Under the pieces are notes generated by a model. It was not told where the DNA came from. It was given only the letters and a program-made list of their open reading frames with translations, and did no database searches. Positions 14,344-16,367 of a stretch of DNA of 16,367 nt are shown here, one piece after another; within the stretch, counting starts at the first letter, position 1; each line of letters begins with the position of its first letter. The stretch comes from Candidatus Poseidoniaceae archaeon (GTDB lineage Archaea; Thermoplasmatota; Poseidoniia; Poseidoniales; Poseidoniaceae), in NCBI GenBank assembly GCA_013330015.1, contig DUJC01000051.1, positions 1-16,367 of the forward strand. The letters run 5' to 3'. The position numbers and the translations under genes were made by a program.

Positions 14344-16367
14344 CTCTCCATTCGTACGTTCGTTTTGGTTGGAATGATGCTGCTCGCAAGTGCAACGCCA
14401 CTTGCGCAGTTAAGCAAAGCGGATTCAGAAATTGAGTTGGATGTTGACATGCCTCACATGATTCTAACGCCCGGTGAATCGATGAATTTGACCCTAACAA
14501 TCCATAACAATGGTTCATCAATTGAAACGTATGATGTTGAAATTGATTCAGTGGTCTCACCACCGCCTGCCGCTTGGACAGTGACACCAACTTCCAACAC
14601 CGTATCGAACGTCCTTCCAACATACAATTCCACATTGACCATTGTTGTTCAACTTGGAGAAACAGCAACTCCAAGCGACAATGGCATGTTCACAGTCATC
14701 GTTTCTGAGAGCGACGGAACCGCATCTTCAACCATCGACGTGTACGTCAGTGTCGCCATTGTCTACAATCCTCATTTGGACGCAACAGGTGTCGGCGACC
14801 AAGGGTTGTTGGCGATTGATCCGGGACAATCGGTTGATCTATCGATTCCAGTGAGCAACTTTGGTAGCGTAACAGATTCCTATCTTCTAAGCGTTGGCCA
14901 AGAGCCTGACCTAACTGGATGGTGGGCGAACTATTCCTCTGGAGGCTCCTCCAATACAACAACGACGCCGCCAGCATGGTCGGCTTCTGTCAGCGACGTC
15001 CTCACCTTTGGAAACTCTTACACGTCTGCAAATGGTCTTTCATCCATGCTTGAGGAACTTTTGCGGAGTGCGGACAGTCCGAGCAATACCTCTGATTTCA
15101 CGAACGGTGGTTGGACCATTGCCGACCACTGGGATGACGTGAATACTTCGGGTAGTGCCCAGAATCTGTCGCTCGCATCCGGTGTATGGGACACTGTCAT
15201 TGTTCAGGATCAGTCACAAATCCCTGGATTCTTGCGGACCGATCCAGATTGGCTAGCAAGCAAAAACGGCAGCGTCCACCTCGCTGATCGCATCGATTCA
15301 GAAGGTGCTGCAATGATGCTCATGATGACGTGGGGGCGTCGAAATGGGGATGCTCAAAACCCGATCCTTTACTCCAACTTCACAGTGATGCAGGACCGAC
15401 TCGAACAAGGCTACATCGATTATCGAGACAACATTTCTCAGGAAACTTCAGCTGAGATTTACATCGCTCCAGTTGGCCTTGCATTCAAGCACATCCATGA
15501 TTCCATCGCTGCTTCGGGTGGCAATCCATTGTCCCCAACATCGACCTTCTATGGTCTCTATTCCGCCGATGGAAGTCACCCTTCGACATCTGGCTCATAT
15601 CTGGCAGCATGTGTTTTGTTTGCAGCACTCACTGGCGACTCTCCCGTCGGTCTGACAGACAATACAACGATGGATGCAACCTTGCGTCTCACCCTTCAAC
15701 AAGCGGCTGCAGAAGTTGTCTTGAACGGGTCTTCTGAGTACACCTATCCTTGGGAGTCCTCAGGTACCATTCAACCCATGAGTCAGCATTCTTCCTTCCC
15801 TGCTGGTTGGGAGGTCCGTTGGCTCGACGACCAGATTGAGAACCTCTCTGCAAACGGCCAAGAGACTGCCACACTCAGAATTACCATTCCTTCGGATGCC
15901 AGCCCTGGTGCAACCGGTATCCGATTGTATGCAGGTTCATTATTCGGAAACGTGACCACATCGACCCTCATGATCGTCGATGTCCAACCTGATTATGATT
16001 TGCAAGTCGATTTCTTGAATGCAGGTGATGCGTTCTTGCCTGGTGAGCAGACCAATTCCTCGGTTCGCTTGACGAACACGGGCACAACCGACGCATCCTA
16101 CGAGTACACCTTGACGGTGCTTTCTGGTCCATGTACTGCAGCTCTTCTCACCTATGCTTCTTCGCTCGTTGTTGATGCAAGCGACGATCTTGCCTTCAGC
16201 GCCGATATCGGAAGCGCTGCCAACGTAGGCGATGTATGTTCACTTCGACTAACTTCAACACTTGCTTCAGATGTTTCTGTATCGTTTGTTCGTGATTTCT
16301 CGTTTGAAGTCGATCGTGACATCAATTTCACGCTTCAGGGTCCCAACGGAGCCGTTGTGATGGACCC
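14335..16367 (+). CDS. Large secreted surface protein with embedded SGNH-hydrolase-like domain, 3' end outside window
   Basis: I read this frame from the ATG at 14335; 677 codons stay open to the right edge. Residues 1-28 are a signal peptide (IRTFVLVGMMLLASATPLA). Residues 30-205 hold two NEW3/CARDB-like beta modules (LTPGESMNLTLTIHNNGSS at 45, IDPGQSVDLSIPVSNFGS at 161). Residues about 221-440 look like an SGNH/DUF4886-type hydrolase: LTFGNSYTS with Ser228, TVIVQDQSQIP (287-297), EIYIAPVGLAF (374-384), and ADGSHPSTSGSYLAACVLF with Asp412 and His415. More beta modules follow (about 490-550 and 555 onward, with LPGEQTNSSVRLTNTGTT). SGNH enzymes cleave ester or acetyl groups from glycans and lipids; here the enzyme would act at the cell surface. 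Many Asn-x-Ser/Thr sites fit archaeal glycosylation. A C-terminal anchor would lie beyond the window. Confidence 0.85.
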   Translation, partial: MSQLSIRTFVLVGMMLLASATPLAQLSKADSEIELDVDMPHMILTPGESMNLTLTIHNNGSSIETYDVEIDSVVSPPPAAWTVTPTSNTVSNVLPTYNSTLTIVVQLGETATPSDNGMFTVIVSESDGTASSTIDVYVSVAIVYNPHLDATGVGDQGLLAIDPGQSVDLSIPVSNFGSVTDSYLLSVGQEPDLTGWWANYSSGGSSNTTTTPPAWSASVSDVLTFGNSYTSANGLSSMLEELLRSADSPSNTSDFTNGGWTIADHWDDVNTSGSAQNLSLASGVWDTVIVQDQSQIPGFLRTDPDWLASKNGSVHLADRIDSEGAAMMLMMTWGRRNGDAQNPILYSNFTVMQDRLEQGYIDYRDNISQETSAEIYIAPVGLAFKHIHDSIAASGGNPLSPTSTFYGLYSADGSHPSTSGSYLAACVLFAALTGDSPVGLTDNTTMDATLRLTLQQAAAEVVLNGSSEYTYPWESSGTIQPMSQHSSFPAGWEVRWLDDQIENLSANGQETATLRITIPSDASPGATGIRLYAGSLFGNVTTSTLMIVDVQPDYDLQVDFLNAGDAFLPGEQTNSSVRLTNTGTTDASYEYTLTVLSGPCTAALLTYASSLVVDASDDLAFSADIGSAANVGDVCSLRLTSTLASDVSVSFVRDFSFEVDRDINFTLQGPNGAVVMD

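Noticed and set aside
14217..14450. A 77-codon - strand frame over the start of the secreted protein
   Set aside because: It is antisense to a convincing signal peptide and first beta module, and its own composition is not protein-like. The neighbouring frame at 14188-14343 reads better.

Overview
The window looks like a chromosomal segment of a marine planktonic archaeon, most likely a Marine Group II euryarchaeon (Candidatus Poseidoniales). The case rests on an archaeal/eukaryal-type aspartyl-tRNA synthetase of 466 residues with no bacterial insertion domain, large secreted proteins built from NEW3/CARDB-like beta modules, short or absent leaders, few Shine-Dalgarno sites, and moderate GC. 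This is inference: no rRNA, ribosomal protein or other firm taxonomic marker is present. Several catabolic genes resemble proteobacterial enzymes and may have been acquired by transfer.

Layout. Positions 1-861 (-) hold the first 287 residues of a secreted or membrane-anchored DNase I-family nuclease that runs off the left edge. A divergent TPR protein follows (950-1780, +). Next is a tight + strand run: luciferase-like flavin monooxygenase (1833-3062), class 3 (Rhizobium-type) asparaginase-like amidohydrolase (3065-4186), 2-aminomuconate-semialdehyde-type aldehyde dehydrogenase (4183-5634) and panB (5684-6505). A small polytopic membrane protein (6502-7011, -) converges on panB. Divergent from it is a second + strand run: an AmnB-like 2-aminophenol 1,6-dioxygenase catalytic subunit (7093-7989), a fusion of the AmnA-like partner subunit with an AmnD-like RidA-family deaminase (7992-9389), and an APC-superfamily permease (9499-10911). 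On the - strand, reading from high to low coordinates, lie a possible mini-ORF, aspS, an alpha/beta hydrolase, an atypical SDR and a 55-residue DUF6356-like protein. The window ends inside a large secreted protein (14335 onward, +) with an SGNH-hydrolase-like domain between beta-sandwich repeats.

How the genes fit together. The dioxygenase pair, the aldehyde dehydrogenase and the deaminase are the first three steps of the bacterial 2-aminophenol meta-cleavage route: ring opening between C1 and C6, oxidation of 2-aminomuconate 6-semialdehyde, then deamination of 2-aminomuconate. The lower-pathway genes (oxalocrotonate decarboxylase, hydratase, aldolase) are absent here. The upstream monooxygenase and amidohydrolase are tightly coupled to the dehydrogenase and probably belong to the same system, perhaps making the aminophenol-type substrate or releasing nitrogen from a side product. 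The permease is a candidate importer. The most novel points are the fusion of the non-catalytic dioxygenase subunit to the deaminase, and the pairing of a flavin monooxygenase and asparaginase-like enzyme with an aminoaromatic cleavage pathway in a probable archaeon. No tRNA, rRNA, CRISPR array, insertion sequence or attachment site was seen, and no stretch over 300 bases lacks a gene.
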